A DNA stretch of 64,000 nucleotides from a virus. The position numbers were made by a program, and so were the translations under genes. The stretch spans positions 186,001 through 250,000 of the IMG/VR virus record IMGVR_UViG_3300044797_000098; one strand, given 5' to 3'. Under the pieces are notes generated by a model. It did not search any database. It was not told where the DNA came from and saw only the letters and a list, made by a program, of their open reading frames with translations. Positions 43,785 to 52,827 of this stretch are shown in pieces (the stretch's first letter is position 1; the number at the start of each line of letters is the position of its first letter).

Positions 43785-44990
43785 TTATACTTTCTTAGAT
43801 TTTGATTTACTGGATTTCTTAGTTTTCTTTGCTGGTGATTTGGTTTTAGTGGTTTTTGATTTTTGTTTATTTGATAGTTTAAATTTACTAACATTTGGTG
43901 ATAGCGTTGCTTGCTGATGCATTTCTTTAAATTTTCGCAATGCCTCTTCTTGTTCTTTTTTCATATTAGATTCATACTTTAAATCTATATCATACTCGTC
44001 GCGCTCATATAATTTTTGACTAACACTCGAAACAATTACATCAAGTGCAGTTTTAAGATTATTATCATACAATTTTCCACTAACGCTCGAAGCAATTACA
44101 TTAAATGCATCACTAACATCATTAACGGATGCGGGTTTATGATTTTCCGCATTAGCTAAAAGAACATCTGGAATATCCTTGTTTTTAAAAAACTCTTCAT
44201 CGCTAACATTTTCGAGAACTTCTAATGGGAGATTTACACCATATCCACCATTATCTGGTCTCTCTGAAACTGCATGCAAAACATCTCTATTTTCATAATC
44301 AGATATTTTATTATTTAAATCAAGCAACCATTTATTACAATGCGTAAGTTTTTCACTTAAATCAGATATGATACTTTTTATTTCAGAAAGATCGTTTTTT
44401 TGTAAATCATTTGCAATATTAATTAATTCGTCCATTGAGTTAGCCGTTTCATCCGGATTATAATGATTAAGTTTGGAAAAATCTATTTTGCCAGCCTTTA
44501 TCTCTTTTTTCATATCTGCGAACGTGTAGGTTTCATAACCTAACTCATTCATTTGTTTTGTAATATAATCTGTATTATTACGTATTTCTTGCTGAAAATC
44601 TTCGGATACTTTTTCGATTACAACTTCCGGAATATCTAAATCTTTATTTCCATACATTCTATCGAAAATAGTGCCAACTGATTTATCAGCTGATTCAATA
44701 CATTCTTGTAATTGCTCTGTTAAACACTGATCTGTTTTAACATCAGTAATTTTTTTATTAAAAATACTTTTATCTGGAACTCTGGAAGAACCTATGATTA
44801 CATTTTTCTGATCAGGATCAGACCCATGTGCATAAACTCTAAAATCAGGATCCTTGGAAGCCTCAGCAAAAACTTCTTTAAAAGATTCGATATCTTTTTT
44901 TGATGGTTCATTTATACTATAATCATTATCAAAATCATCATTAATAAAACTCTTTACAACACCAACAATATTTTTTATAAATTTAATCAT
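43785..44990 (-). CDS. Hypothetical protein with Lys/Ser-rich C-terminal tail
   Basis: 401 residues, helical and acidic, with an internal duplication near 300-340 (AFNVIASSVSGKLYD and ALDVIVSSVSQKLYE). The C-terminal 30 residues are a Lys/Ser/Thr tail (KTTKTKSPAKKTKKSSKSK), closely like the free 27-residue peptide at 62118-62201. Such tails recall histone-H1-like, DNA- or RNA-binding extensions. It is 9 bp from dnaE, so a replisome role is possible. No other motif. Confidence 0.7.
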   Translation of the reverse strand: MIKFIKNIVGVVKSFINDDFDNDYSINEPSKKDIESFKEVFAEASKDPDFRVYAHGSDPDQKNVIIGSSRVPDKSIFNKKITDVKTDQCLTEQLQECIESADKSVGTIFDRMYGNKDLDIPEVVIEKVSEDFQQEIRNNTDYITKQMNELGYETYTFADMKKEIKAGKIDFSKLNHYNPDETANSMDELINIANDLQKNDLSEIKSIISDLSEKLTHCNKWLLDLNNKISDYENRDVLHAVSERPDNGGYGVNLPLEVLENVSDEEFFKNKDIPDVLLANAENHKPASVNDVSDAFNVIASSVSGKLYDNNLKTALDVIVSSVSQKLYERDEYDIDLKYESNMKKEQEEALRKFKEMHQQATLSPNVSKFKLSNKQKSKTTKTKSPAKKTKKSSKSKSKKV

Positions 44991-44999
44991 TGTATTCCT

Positions 45000-47900
45000 T
45001 TAATTATCGTTTTCTTCATCATCCAGATCGATTAATCCCTCATCAAAAAGATCATCTTCAATATCGCTAATCATACCATCAATATCATTCACATCTTCTT
45101 TTTTATCTACTATATCGGTCGTTAAAACTTTTTTCACAACTTTTTTTGCTTTTAAATTTTTAGGTGCTATTGGCGGTGGACAAAACTCATGTAAATTATC
45201 TAAAACTACACCGATCTCATCACCATAATGATTCACGGAACCAGAAAAATGTATTGCAATTCCTTCCTGAAACTTATACCTACCACCACTTAGATATCGC
45301 ATACGATCTTTTACCTCCTCCCAGCCATCAGGGAAGATTGTAAGACTTAACTGTTCGCCGGTTTCATCCTCCACTGTAATTTTAGCCATATCTTTACCCA
45401 GATGCTTGGATCCTTCTTTTTTAACTTTTAACATAAAAATATCTTTTACTTCTGCTTTTATAGAACCTACCCTTGTTTTATTTTCTAATTTCTTAATTTC
45501 ATTGACTTTTGCTGATTTTCCATCAAAAAATCCAACATATGCTTTATCTTTTCCACATATGAACGCTTCACCCATACACTGAACCTCCAATGCATATAAT
45601 TCTGGCATTCCCCATTCCTTTTCCACCGGCCAAGGATATTCAAACTTTTCAGTTTTTGGATCGTGTTTTTTTAACCATGTCTGTAATTTCTTTTTATAAT
45701 CACTACAATATAAAAATATTAAATGTCTTGGAATACCAAACTCATCTAAACAACCACTAACCGCCAATGCTTGAACCGTATTAGATCTCATCTTTGATGA
45801 ATCAGATAGAAGCATAAAATCATCAAAACTCGTGAATGGTCGTTTTACCATTATATCTTTTATGGCGTCATCACCTACATTTTTTAGTGCCTCAAACCCA
45901 GTTAGCAACGATCCGTCTTTTTGTATTTGATATGTTATACCAGATTTATTTATATTTGGCTTATCAATACGAATACCAGATTTTCTAATTTCTTGTTTTA
46001 TTTTTTCTATATTCTTTTTTGCTACCTTTGCATTTGTTGAACGAACCTCATACATTAAGTTAGCAAGCAAAAACTCTGTTGGAAAATGTGCTTTTAGATA
46101 TGCTGTATGAAAAGATATCATTGAGTATAAAACTGCGTGAGAACAATTAAAACTATATTTACCGAATGGCTCAATAATCTCGTGCCATATTTTTATGGCA
46201 GTTTTATTCGGTATTTTGTTTTTCTCTGCTCCTGCAATAAACTCTTGTCTCCATTTTTCAGCCTTCTCTGGATTTTTACCTTTTTCTTTTGTTAGCTTTC
46301 TTAATTTATCGGCTTCATCAAGTTCCCAACCAGCAACATCCTTTGCAAGAATCAATAAGCTTTCATCATACAATGGAAACCCATACGTATGTTTCAATGC
46401 ATTTTCAAGGCTTGGGTGCAATAATTTTTTCTCTTTCTTACCCTCTCTAACCTGAATAAAATCTTCTCTAATTTCTTTCGACGCTGGACGAGCAAGCGTT
46501 GTTATGATTGCAAGATCATCTATACTTTTTGGCTTTATTTTTTTACATAAATCTATTGTTCCAGCAGAAGTTCCAAACTGGAATACACCGAATGTATTAC
46601 CAGATGTTATTAGATCATATGTTTTTTTATCATACACCTCGTAATCTACTTTTGGAACCTGCTTACCACCTTGTTTTATTAACTCATTAGTTTTTTCTAT
46701 AATATCCAATGTTTCCAATCCAAGAATATCTATTTTGACAATACCAGCTTCTTCTGCCCTATCTTTGTCCAACTGTATTGATGTAATATTATCTTTATCT
46801 ACCCTTATTGGAACAACCTGTGATACTGGTCGATTCGATATTACGATACCAGAAGCATGAACACCATTTGCGCGAGGCTTTTCGCATATAACTTTATATT
46901 CTTCTATTTGAGGGTATTTTTTTATATATTCGGACAATACTGGCGCGTGTTTCATTGCATCTTTCCAATATCTCAATGGAACATTATCAATTTTATCTGG
47001 AATAATAGCAGATATGTCTGCTCCAAGCTTTACTGCATTCTTACGATCCCCACCTAATTCTAATGATCTGCATAAATCTTTTACATATACTTTTGGAGTA
47101 ATATAAATAAAATTATTTACTTGTGCAAACTTATCTTTACCATATTTTTTTATAATATAATTGATTACAAGCTCTCGCTTTTCTTTTGATATATCGTTAT
47201 CGATATCTGCAAACGAGGTTCGTTTTTTACTAAAAAATCTTTCGAATACTAATTTATACTTTATAGGATCAGCTATATGAATACCAAGGAGATATGCTAC
47301 GAGGGAACCACCTGCACTACCACGACCAGGCCCAACGGAAACGCCATTATTTCTCGCCCAATCCATAAAATCTGCTGTAATCAACATGTATGAGCTGGTT
47401 CCACAATAATATAAAACATCTAATTCTTCTTCGAATCGTTTTACATATTCTTCTTTATATTTTAATCCTGTTCTAATAAGTTCTTTTTCACATCTAAATC
47501 TAAGGAAGTTTTTATCTTCATCTAACGCCCTTCTTTCATTTGATTGTTTTTGCAGCCATTCACAAAACTCAGGATAGTCTTTTTCATCTTTTACTGGAAA
47601 AACCGGAAGCTCTTTGCCACCTGGATTAGAAAACTTCGGTTCAATCCAATCTGGCTTCTCACATAAATCTGAAAAATAAATCGTATTTTCACATATTTTA
47701 TTAGCAAAATCTTCATTATAATTTCTCGAAAAAAACGACTTTACTTCATCATATGATTTTAGATACATATCGCTTGTGTCAAACTTCAATCGTGCATTAG
47801 AGTATGTTGGCTGCATTGAACCAATTGCAAGCAATGCGTCTTCAATTTTAGATTGTTCTCGTTTTAAATACCTTGCTGAGTTCGTTGGCACAACTCTTAA

Positions 47901-48518
47901 TTTCAGTTTTTCTGCAAGCCTTATGGCATGTGCATTTGTAAATTGTTGATTTACACCTATTGTATAATTATTTGGCTGACGAACTAAATTATGTGTCTGA
48001 ACTTCAACACCGAGATTATCACCGTAAATATTTACTAATTTTTTTAGTGTATCTTCTGCTTCGTCGAAGCATTTATTATTAATCAGTTGTCCTACAATAC
48101 CATTAGCGCATCCAGTTAGACATATAATACCATATGAATATTTCTTCAAAAGATTCCAATCTAAACACGGGAACACTTTTTTTGTAATAACTACGGGGTT
48201 ATCAAAACCCTCTTTATTTAAATTAAGAATATTTTGATATCCGACGTAGTTCTTTGCTATAAGAACAATAAATCTTGAACGCTGTTCTTTGTTTTCATTA
48301 GAATCACGAAAATAAAACTCACATCCAATTATAAGCTTTATACCCGTCTCCCTTGATGCTTTTAATGCATCCCAACTTGCAGCTAACGAACCACTGTCAG
48401 TTATAGCTACTGCTGATTGACCGAGCTCTTTTGCTCGTGTAAATAAATCTTTTGGAGATATTAATGATTGAAGAAGACTGAAGTGAGAATAATTATGGAG
48501 GCTGCAGAACTTACTCAT
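45000..48518 (-). CDS. dnaE: DNA polymerase III alpha-type replicative polymerase (DnaE)
   Basis: 1172 residues, the length of bacterial DnaE. A PHP-type domain (1-270) precedes the C-family palm: VSVGPGRGSAGGSLVAYLLG (393-412) and the catalytic Asp pair in FADIDNDIS (438, 440), with a third Asp in VKIDILGLETL. Fingers, the helix-hairpin-helix region (GFEALKNVGDDAI), and an OB fold (GSIKAEVKDIFMLKVKKEGS) follow. The PHP metal-site residues are degenerate: motif I is SLHNYS instead of HLHxHS, and TDSGS replaces TDHGx. It therefore probably has no PHP exonuclease, and no DnaQ-like gene is seen in the window. Expected to copy the phage genome with the split primase and SSB. Confidence 0.95.
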   Translation of the reverse strand: MSKFCSLHNYSHFSLLQSLISPKDLFTRAKELGQSAVAITDSGSLAASWDALKASRETGIKLIIGCEFYFRDSNENKEQRSRFIVLIAKNYVGYQNILNLNKEGFDNPVVITKKVFPCLDWNLLKKYSYGIICLTGCANGIVGQLINNKCFDEAEDTLKKLVNIYGDNLGVEVQTHNLVRQPNNYTIGVNQQFTNAHAIRLAEKLKLRVVPTNSARYLKREQSKIEDALLAIGSMQPTYSNARLKFDTSDMYLKSYDEVKSFFSRNYNEDFANKICENTIYFSDLCEKPDWIEPKFSNPGGKELPVFPVKDEKDYPEFCEWLQKQSNERRALDEDKNFLRFRCEKELIRTGLKYKEEYVKRFEEELDVLYYCGTSSYMLITADFMDWARNNGVSVGPGRGSAGGSLVAYLLGIHIADPIKYKLVFERFFSKKRTSFADIDNDISKEKRELVINYIIKKYGKDKFAQVNNFIYITPKVYVKDLCRSLELGGDRKNAVKLGADISAIIPDKIDNVPLRYWKDAMKHAPVLSEYIKKYPQIEEYKVICEKPRANGVHASGIVISNRPVSQVVPIRVDKDNITSIQLDKDRAEEAGIVKIDILGLETLDIIEKTNELIKQGGKQVPKVDYEVYDKKTYDLITSGNTFGVFQFGTSAGTIDLCKKIKPKSIDDLAIITTLARPASKEIREDFIQVREGKKEKKLLHPSLENALKHTYGFPLYDESLLILAKDVAGWELDEADKLRKLTKEKGKNPEKAEKWRQEFIAGAEKNKIPNKTAIKIWHEIIEPFGKYSFNCSHAVLYSMISFHTAYLKAHFPTEFLLANLMYEVRSTNAKVAKKNIEKIKQEIRKSGIRIDKPNINKSGITYQIQKDGSLLTGFEALKNVGDDAIKDIMVKRPFTSFDDFMLLSDSSKMRSNTVQALAVSGCLDEFGIPRHLIFLYCSDYKKKLQTWLKKHDPKTEKFEYPWPVEKEWGMPELYALEVQCMGEAFICGKDKAYVGFFDGKSAKVNEIKKLENKTRVGSIKAEVKDIFMLKVKKEGSKHLGKDMAKITVEDETGEQLSLTIFPDGWEEVKDRMRYLSGGRYKFQEGIAIHFSGSVNHYGDEIGVVLDNLHEFCPPPIAPKNLKAKKVVKKVLTTDIVDKKEDVNDIDGMISDIEDDLFDEGLIDLDDEENDN

Positions 48519-48568
48519 ACTCTTTCCTTTTTTATTTTTAGCACCAATAACTGCCTACGAAGGGACTG

Positions 48569-48589
48569 TGTTTCTAACTTGTAGAAACA
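48569..48589. repeat. Hairpin in the leader of dnaE
   Basis: TGTTTCTA (48569-48576) and TAGAAACA (48582-48589) pair perfectly with a five-base loop, about 50 bases before the dnaE ATG. No T-run follows on the minus strand. It may be a leader hairpin or operator. Confidence 0.4.
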
Positions 48590-48602
48590 TGTATTTGTGC
48601 AT

Positions 48603-49253
48603 TTATTTATCTAATATAATTTTTTTAATAACATCTTCTGGCGGATGATTATCACCATCATATATGTATATACGTTCTATTTTTGAAAACCTGTCTTTCC
48701 AAAAATCTTTTTCACTTATTTTTTTTGTTAATAACTGCTTAAGCTCATTAAAATTAAGTTTTCTTTTCTTATGAAGGGTATGAGCAATCAATCTCACCTC
48801 TTCCCAATGTTCTAAAAGTATTTTTTCAGTTTTTTTCTGAATATTTTTTTTAAAATTAGCTGTGTCTTTGCCAGGTTCAGCTAAATTATTATTTCTAATA
48901 ATATTGGATGCATTCTTTATATCAAAAGACAACCCTACACGAAGATTTATAGGAAGTTTATGAGATCCCGTTATATCTTTATATAATATCCTTTCTCCTA
49001 ATAAACCAGCATACATAGATTGTAATTCGAATATTAACATAGTTCGTTTTAATTCTGTATCATTAACATACAATGTGGAATACCAGTTGGTAGCCCCATC
49101 TTTTTCCTCACGCGTCTTAGCGTCTATTGCGCGAACATTGACATTAAAGACTTGAAAAAAATTATGCAGAGCGCATATTGCATGCGCAGATTCATGAAAA
49201 CTGGTAAATATAAGCTCATAATCTAAGGCATCTTTGATTTTTAAGCCCTTCAT
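48603..49253 (-). CDS. M41/FtsH-like metalloprotease domain without AAA module
   Basis: 216 residues. HESAHAIC at 20-27 is a H-E-x-x-H zinc site of the FtsH type, near the N-terminus. LQSMYAGLLGERILYKDIT resembles the FtsH segment (M/L-x-x-x-x-x-G-x-x-A/G-E), and SFDIKNASNIIRNN resembles the region that carries the third zinc ligand Asp. FtsH itself degrades membrane and regulatory proteins with ATP. Here the AAA ATPase and membrane parts are missing, so it would act as a free peptidase or partner of another factor. Fold call from motifs; activity and substrate unknown. It lies directly upstream of dnaE in the transcription direction. Confidence 0.75.
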   Translation of the reverse strand: MKGLKIKDALDYELIFTSFHESAHAICALHNFFQVFNVNVRAIDAKTREEKDGATNWYSTLYVNDTELKRTMLIFELQSMYAGLLGERILYKDITGSHKLPINLRVGLSFDIKNASNIIRNNNLAEPGKDTANFKKNIQKKTEKILLEHWEEVRLIAHTLHKKRKLNFNELKQLLTKKISEKDFWKDRFSKIERIYIYDGDNHPPEDVIKKIILDK

Positions 49254-49267
49254 ATGAACTCCTTTAT

Positions 49268-49558
49268 CTATATTTTAATAAGAATATGTTCTAACTCTAT
49301 GATATTATTCTCACAATTATCTGTTTTACACTTTATATTTAATCTATTGGAGCCAAACGGCCCTATCGCAGTAAGATCTATGCTTTCCATATAGAATAGT
49401 CCAAGATTAGTATAGGTTTTATTTTCCATAAACTTTGAGCCAGTGAAAAACTTTATATGGTCTTTATCCAATGGAATACCCAATTCAATTATTAATTGGC
49501 CTTTATTGCATTTGCTACAAGAGGCAGTGTTGAGTATGGTTTTTTTAATTGTTGTCAT
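49268..49558 (-). CDS. Small Cys-containing protein
   Basis: 96 residues. ASCSKCNKG (about 13-19) and CKTDNCENN (near 79-85) would supply a four-Cys site bridging a beta-rich centre (HIKFFTGSKFMENKTYTNLG, IDLTAIGPFGSNRLN). It abuts its neighbours within 14 bp on one side and 1 bp on the other. No known family; a small metal-bound fold seems likely. Confidence 0.65.
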   Translation of the reverse strand: MTTIKKTILNTASCSKCNKGQLIIELGIPLDKDHIKFFTGSKFMENKTYTNLGLFYMESIDLTAIGPFGSNRLNIKCKTDNCENNIIELEHILIKI

Positions 49559-49559
49559 A

Positions 49560-49904
49560 CTATACCAATATTATATATTTATCTTTATTTTCCCATAAAC
49601 ATTTAAATTCTGAAAAATCTTTTATTATTGTATCTATGGTTGATATTAATAGACACCTATACTCATTTATATTTTGTTTAACATCATCTACTACTATAAA
49701 ATAATCGTTATAATCACCGTTTTCAATAACAACCGTTCCTATATGGTTTTGCATCTCTTCTGTATTCATTGTTATAAACATAACAATGGTTTTAAACAAT
49801 GCTAAACTTGATAGATTTGCATTATTAACTTTATTCCAATTTAATACACTAATAATTAGTGGAATGAATCTTTTATCAATTAATGATTTTCTATCTATAC
49901 CCAT
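49560..49904 (-). CDS. Hypothetical protein
   Basis: 114 residues, mixed alpha/beta (ALFKTIVMFITMNTEEMQNH, GTVVIENGDYNDYFIVVDDV). No metal or catalytic motif and no signal peptide. Packed between two small genes (1 bp and 3 bp). Function unknown. Confidence 0.62.
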   Translation of the reverse strand: MGIDRKSLIDKRFIPLIISVLNWNKVNNANLSSLALFKTIVMFITMNTEEMQNHIGTVVIENGDYNDYFIVVDDVKQNINEYRCLLISTIDTIIKDFSEFKCLWENKDKYIILV

Positions 49905-49907
49905 AGA

Positions 49908-50198
49908 CTAATTTAAATTAATTCCACGACTTTCGAGTGTAAAAATAGCGAATTGTATTTTTGCATTTTCGCTTGCTTTACTTTCAGAATATGGCTTAGA
50001 AAGATCTTTTACAATCTCTTTTGCTGCATTCAATTTTTCATCGTTTTCTTTGGCAGCAGCAATCTCGTATAAATTACCTTCACACGTTAGAATGCGGGCT
50101 TTTATCTCATCGTCTGACATAGCGTTGATTGCATCAACGAACTCTGGCGACAATTTTTTTAACAACTTGACCGGGAACTCTTTATCATCTTTACTCAT
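49908..50198 (-). CDS. Small conserved-looking phage protein
   Basis: 96 residues. The phrases MSDDEIKARILTCEGNLYEI and NAAKEIVKDLSKPYSESKA form an all-helical protein; IFTLESRGINLN closes it. I have the impression that this pattern recurs in large phages near replication genes, but no function is assigned. It is 1 bp from the HNH gene 50200-51114, which was probably inserted next to it. Confidence 0.7.
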   Translation of the reverse strand: MSKDDKEFPVKLLKKLSPEFVDAINAMSDDEIKARILTCEGNLYEIAAAKENDEKLNAAKEIVKDLSKPYSESKASENAKIQFAIFTLESRGINLN

Positions 50199-50199
50199 T

Positions 50200-51114
50200 T
50201 TATTTACCTGTGTCTTTCTTTTTGTTGTTTCTATTTCTTTTAGTTTTATGTCTTAATTCTTGATTACCCTCTTCTACATTTCTTTTAGCTGAATACGGTC
50301 GAAGATTTTTTAATGACCAACATTTTAGAAAATTTGGATGGTCATAACTATCGAATAATAAATCTGCCTGTGGCTCTATGTGATCAATTTGCCACTTCCA
50401 AGTCGCAGGATCTTTTTCATCCCACGTATCAATATTATATACACCCTGATTATTTTTCGTCATCCATACCTCACCATTCGGGCCTAGACTATCCGGGTGA
50501 TCGAATAACCTAATAAGATGTTCCCATAATTCTATTTCTGTATATGGTAATTTTAATTTGCACGATATTCCATTTTTAGATCCTCCTTGACTTTTTAACA
50601 TTCTAAAAATAGATGATGATATGTTTTTCATACATTTCCATATTGGATCATTTTTTCTTCTATTAGCAGAATATTTATTATGATTTTTTGTTAACTTTTT
50701 TCTATTTTCTTTTCTAAATACTTTGGCTTTTTCAGCTATTTCTTCTTTATGTTCTTCTCTATATTTTATTTGATATTCGGTTATTTCTTCTTTATTTTCT
50801 AAATAATATTCTTTTTTCTTTTCTTTATTATTTTCATAATATAACTTGTGAGTTTCATCTACTTGATTTTTATGTTCTTTATAATACTGTTTACCATATT
50901 CCGAGGATTTTTCCTTATTATCATTATACCATTCTAATGATTTTTTAGCAACACAAACTTTACAATCATTTTTAAATTTATTTGTATCTTTACGAAAAGA
51001 AAAATTCTCTAAATTTTCTTCTTTTTCTTCACCGCATTTAATGCATATTTTTGTTGTATTTTCACTCACCTTATATCCCACTAATAATATGATTTTATTA
51101 GCAATTTTACTCAA
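50200..51114 (-). CDS. HNH endonuclease with repeated YYKE/YYENNKE helices (paralogue)
   Basis: 304 residues with the same layout as 42122-43138: N-terminal ribbon (CIKCGEEKEENLENF ... CKVC), a Lys/Glu helix array (about 55-145; YYKEHKNQ, YYENNKEKK, YYLENKEE), and an HNH core (WKWQIDHIEPQADLLFDSYD, LKCWSLKNLRPYSAKRN). The two differ mainly in repeat number and flanks, so they arose by duplication or by repeated homing. Residues near the start overlap the end of the trigger factor gene by 8 bp. Target unknown. Confidence 0.9.
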   Translation of the reverse strand: MSKIANKIILLVGYKVSENTTKICIKCGEEKEENLENFSFRKDTNKFKNDCKVCVAKKSLEWYNDNKEKSSEYGKQYYKEHKNQVDETHKLYYENNKEKKKEYYLENKEEITEYQIKYREEHKEEIAEKAKVFRKENRKKLTKNHNKYSANRRKNDPIWKCMKNISSSIFRMLKSQGGSKNGISCKLKLPYTEIELWEHLIRLFDHPDSLGPNGEVWMTKNNQGVYNIDTWDEKDPATWKWQIDHIEPQADLLFDSYDHPNFLKCWSLKNLRPYSAKRNVEEGNQELRHKTKRNRNNKKKDTGK

Positions 51115-52348
51115 TTATTTTACAGTTTTTAACTAAAAATTCGAGCGTGAATTCATCACGAATACGATTCAAAAATAAACCTAATTGACCATTTTTATAC
51201 AACTCTTCAAACACCTTTTGAGGTTCCCGCGTATGTTGTTGTAGATTCGCTTGGGCTATTTTCAATAATTCATCCTGACTTAATTGTGCTTCGGGCTCTT
51301 TCTCACGAACCTTCTCTAATACGAGCGATAGCTTGACATTATCTTCCGATGATTTAATGAATGCCTCTTTTTCATTATCACTTATCGTATTCCAATCTTT
51401 TTTATTATTACGAGCATTTACTTGTGCTTCTGCTGTTGATATCCATGTCGGAATAACGAAGTCATGTTCTGCAACCAATCGTTTTGCGATTTGATCAATA
51501 ATGCCAGCCTTTTCTAATTCTTTAATTCGATTACCAGCCATTCCATTAACGTTTTCAATTAATGAATTTAATGTTTCTAATCCTACCGCTTTTGCTAAAT
51601 CATCATTAAGTTCCGCTGGTGTTATTTTACTACCCATATGTAATTTTACCTCAAACTTAAGTATTTGATTATTATATTCTGGTTTAATTTTTGCATCGAA
51701 TAATAATTCGAACTCTCTTGTTTCTCCTACTTTCATACCAAGTATATTTTCACTGAACCCCGGAATATCAATTTTACCAACACTAACTAATTCACCAGCA
51801 TTTTTAAAACCTTCAATAGCAACTCCATCTTTGAATACCTGGTAATCAATAATTACATTATCGCCCATCTGAACAACGTCGTTTTCACCGTATGCCGTTG
51901 TTGTTCCATTGCGTTCTCGTAATTCTTGAAGCATCTTTGCCCCAAGATCATCTGCTGTCATACCAACTGCTGGTTTTGGTATCTCAAAATCTCTATATGT
52001 TCTCAATTCAAAATCTGGCTGCTTATGAAGAGAAAACTCACAACTAAACTTTGTATTTTCGAGTTTTGCATATGTAAATTGAGGACGACCAAAAGGTTTT
52101 ACATCTTTTTCGAATAATGTATTTTGAACTGCTGCATCGGCAAGTTCTTGTGTAAGTGCATTTTGTATTTCTTTTTTAAAGTGAGTTTTGATTGCTTCTG
52201 GTGTAGCTTTATTTTTACGGAAGCCTGGAACTTTATATTTACGGAACTTATTAATTACCTCTGATCGTTTTTCATTGATTTCATTTTGATCTGCTTCAAC
52301 TTGAACGAGGATTTTGCAGTATTCGGTTTCATTACACGTTATATTCAT
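51107..52348 (-). CDS. tig: Trigger-factor-like chaperone/prolyl isomerase
   Basis: 413 residues, close to bacterial trigger factor (about 430). Residues 1-110 are the ribosome-binding domain with the signature KVPGFRKNKATP (39-50). About 150-235 is the FKBP-type PPIase domain (VVQMGDNVIIDYQVFKDG, VSVGKIDIPGFSENILGMKV, GETREFELLF). The rest is the helical chaperone arms (DFVIPTWISTAEAQVNARN). It should bind ribosomes near the exit tunnel and protect nascent chains. A complete phage-borne copy is rare. It may favour folding of abundant virion proteins, or replace host factor during infection. Start ATG at 52348 overlaps the upstream stop by 4 bp (ATGA). Confidence 0.93.
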   Translation of the reverse strand: MNITCNETEYCKILVQVEADQNEINEKRSEVINKFRKYKVPGFRKNKATPEAIKTHFKKEIQNALTQELADAAVQNTLFEKDVKPFGRPQFTYAKLENTKFSCEFSLHKQPDFELRTYRDFEIPKPAVGMTADDLGAKMLQELRERNGTTTAYGENDVVQMGDNVIIDYQVFKDGVAIEGFKNAGELVSVGKIDIPGFSENILGMKVGETREFELLFDAKIKPEYNNQILKFEVKLHMGSKITPAELNDDLAKAVGLETLNSLIENVNGMAGNRIKELEKAGIIDQIAKRLVAEHDFVIPTWISTAEAQVNARNNKKDWNTISDNEKEAFIKSSEDNVKLSLVLEKVREKEPEAQLSQDELLKIAQANLQQHTREPQKVFEELYKNGQLGLFLNRIRDEFTLEFLVKNCKIIE

Positions 52349-52827
52349 TTTGATTTTCCTGTATTAACTAATTGTTTAATCAATCTTGCTAACTCATCTG
52401 GCTTAATTGTATAAAACTTATTTGATGCAAGTTTTTCCTTAGCCCGCTGCTTCTCTTGTTTTATCTTTTCTTTTTCTTTTTTAAGCATCTCGGTATTTTT
52501 TATATATTTTTGTATTAAATACGCATCTGTTTGTTTAGCATAACCATTTATACAAACCCGCGCTCTTCTGCCATAATTACTATCTACGTAATAGTATGGT
52601 TCAATTAAATCTTTACTAAATGCCTCGGCTAATTTTAATGCTTCAATAAAACTATTGAGTATTAAAATATTATCATTAGATGATCCTGTGAATGGAAACG
52701 ATTTATATATTTGTTTAGAATATAAACGAATTAATACTGATCTTTCATTATCTGTTAATTTTGATGGAATCTTGTTAGATTTTATCTGCTTATTTAACTC
52801 ACTAAAAACTTTTCTTTGACTTACCAT
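52345..52827 (-). CDS. Hypothetical protein with C-terminal coiled coil
   Basis: 160 residues. The N-terminal 105 are compact with LTDNERSVLIRLYSKQIYKS and a Tyr-rich patch (DLIEPYYYVDSNYGRRARVC); about 107-140 is a Lys/Glu coiled coil (KKEKEKIKQEKQRAKEK). It overlaps the RecB-like nuclease gene by 7 bp and the trigger factor gene by 4 bp, so it is probably co-translated with both. No known motif. Confidence 0.65.
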   Translation of the reverse strand: MVSQRKVFSELNKQIKSNKIPSKLTDNERSVLIRLYSKQIYKSFPFTGSSNDNILILNSFIEALKLAEAFSKDLIEPYYYVDSNYGRRARVCINGYAKQTDAYLIQKYIKNTEMLKKEKEKIKQEKQRAKEKLASNKFYTIKPDELARLIKQLVNTGKSK

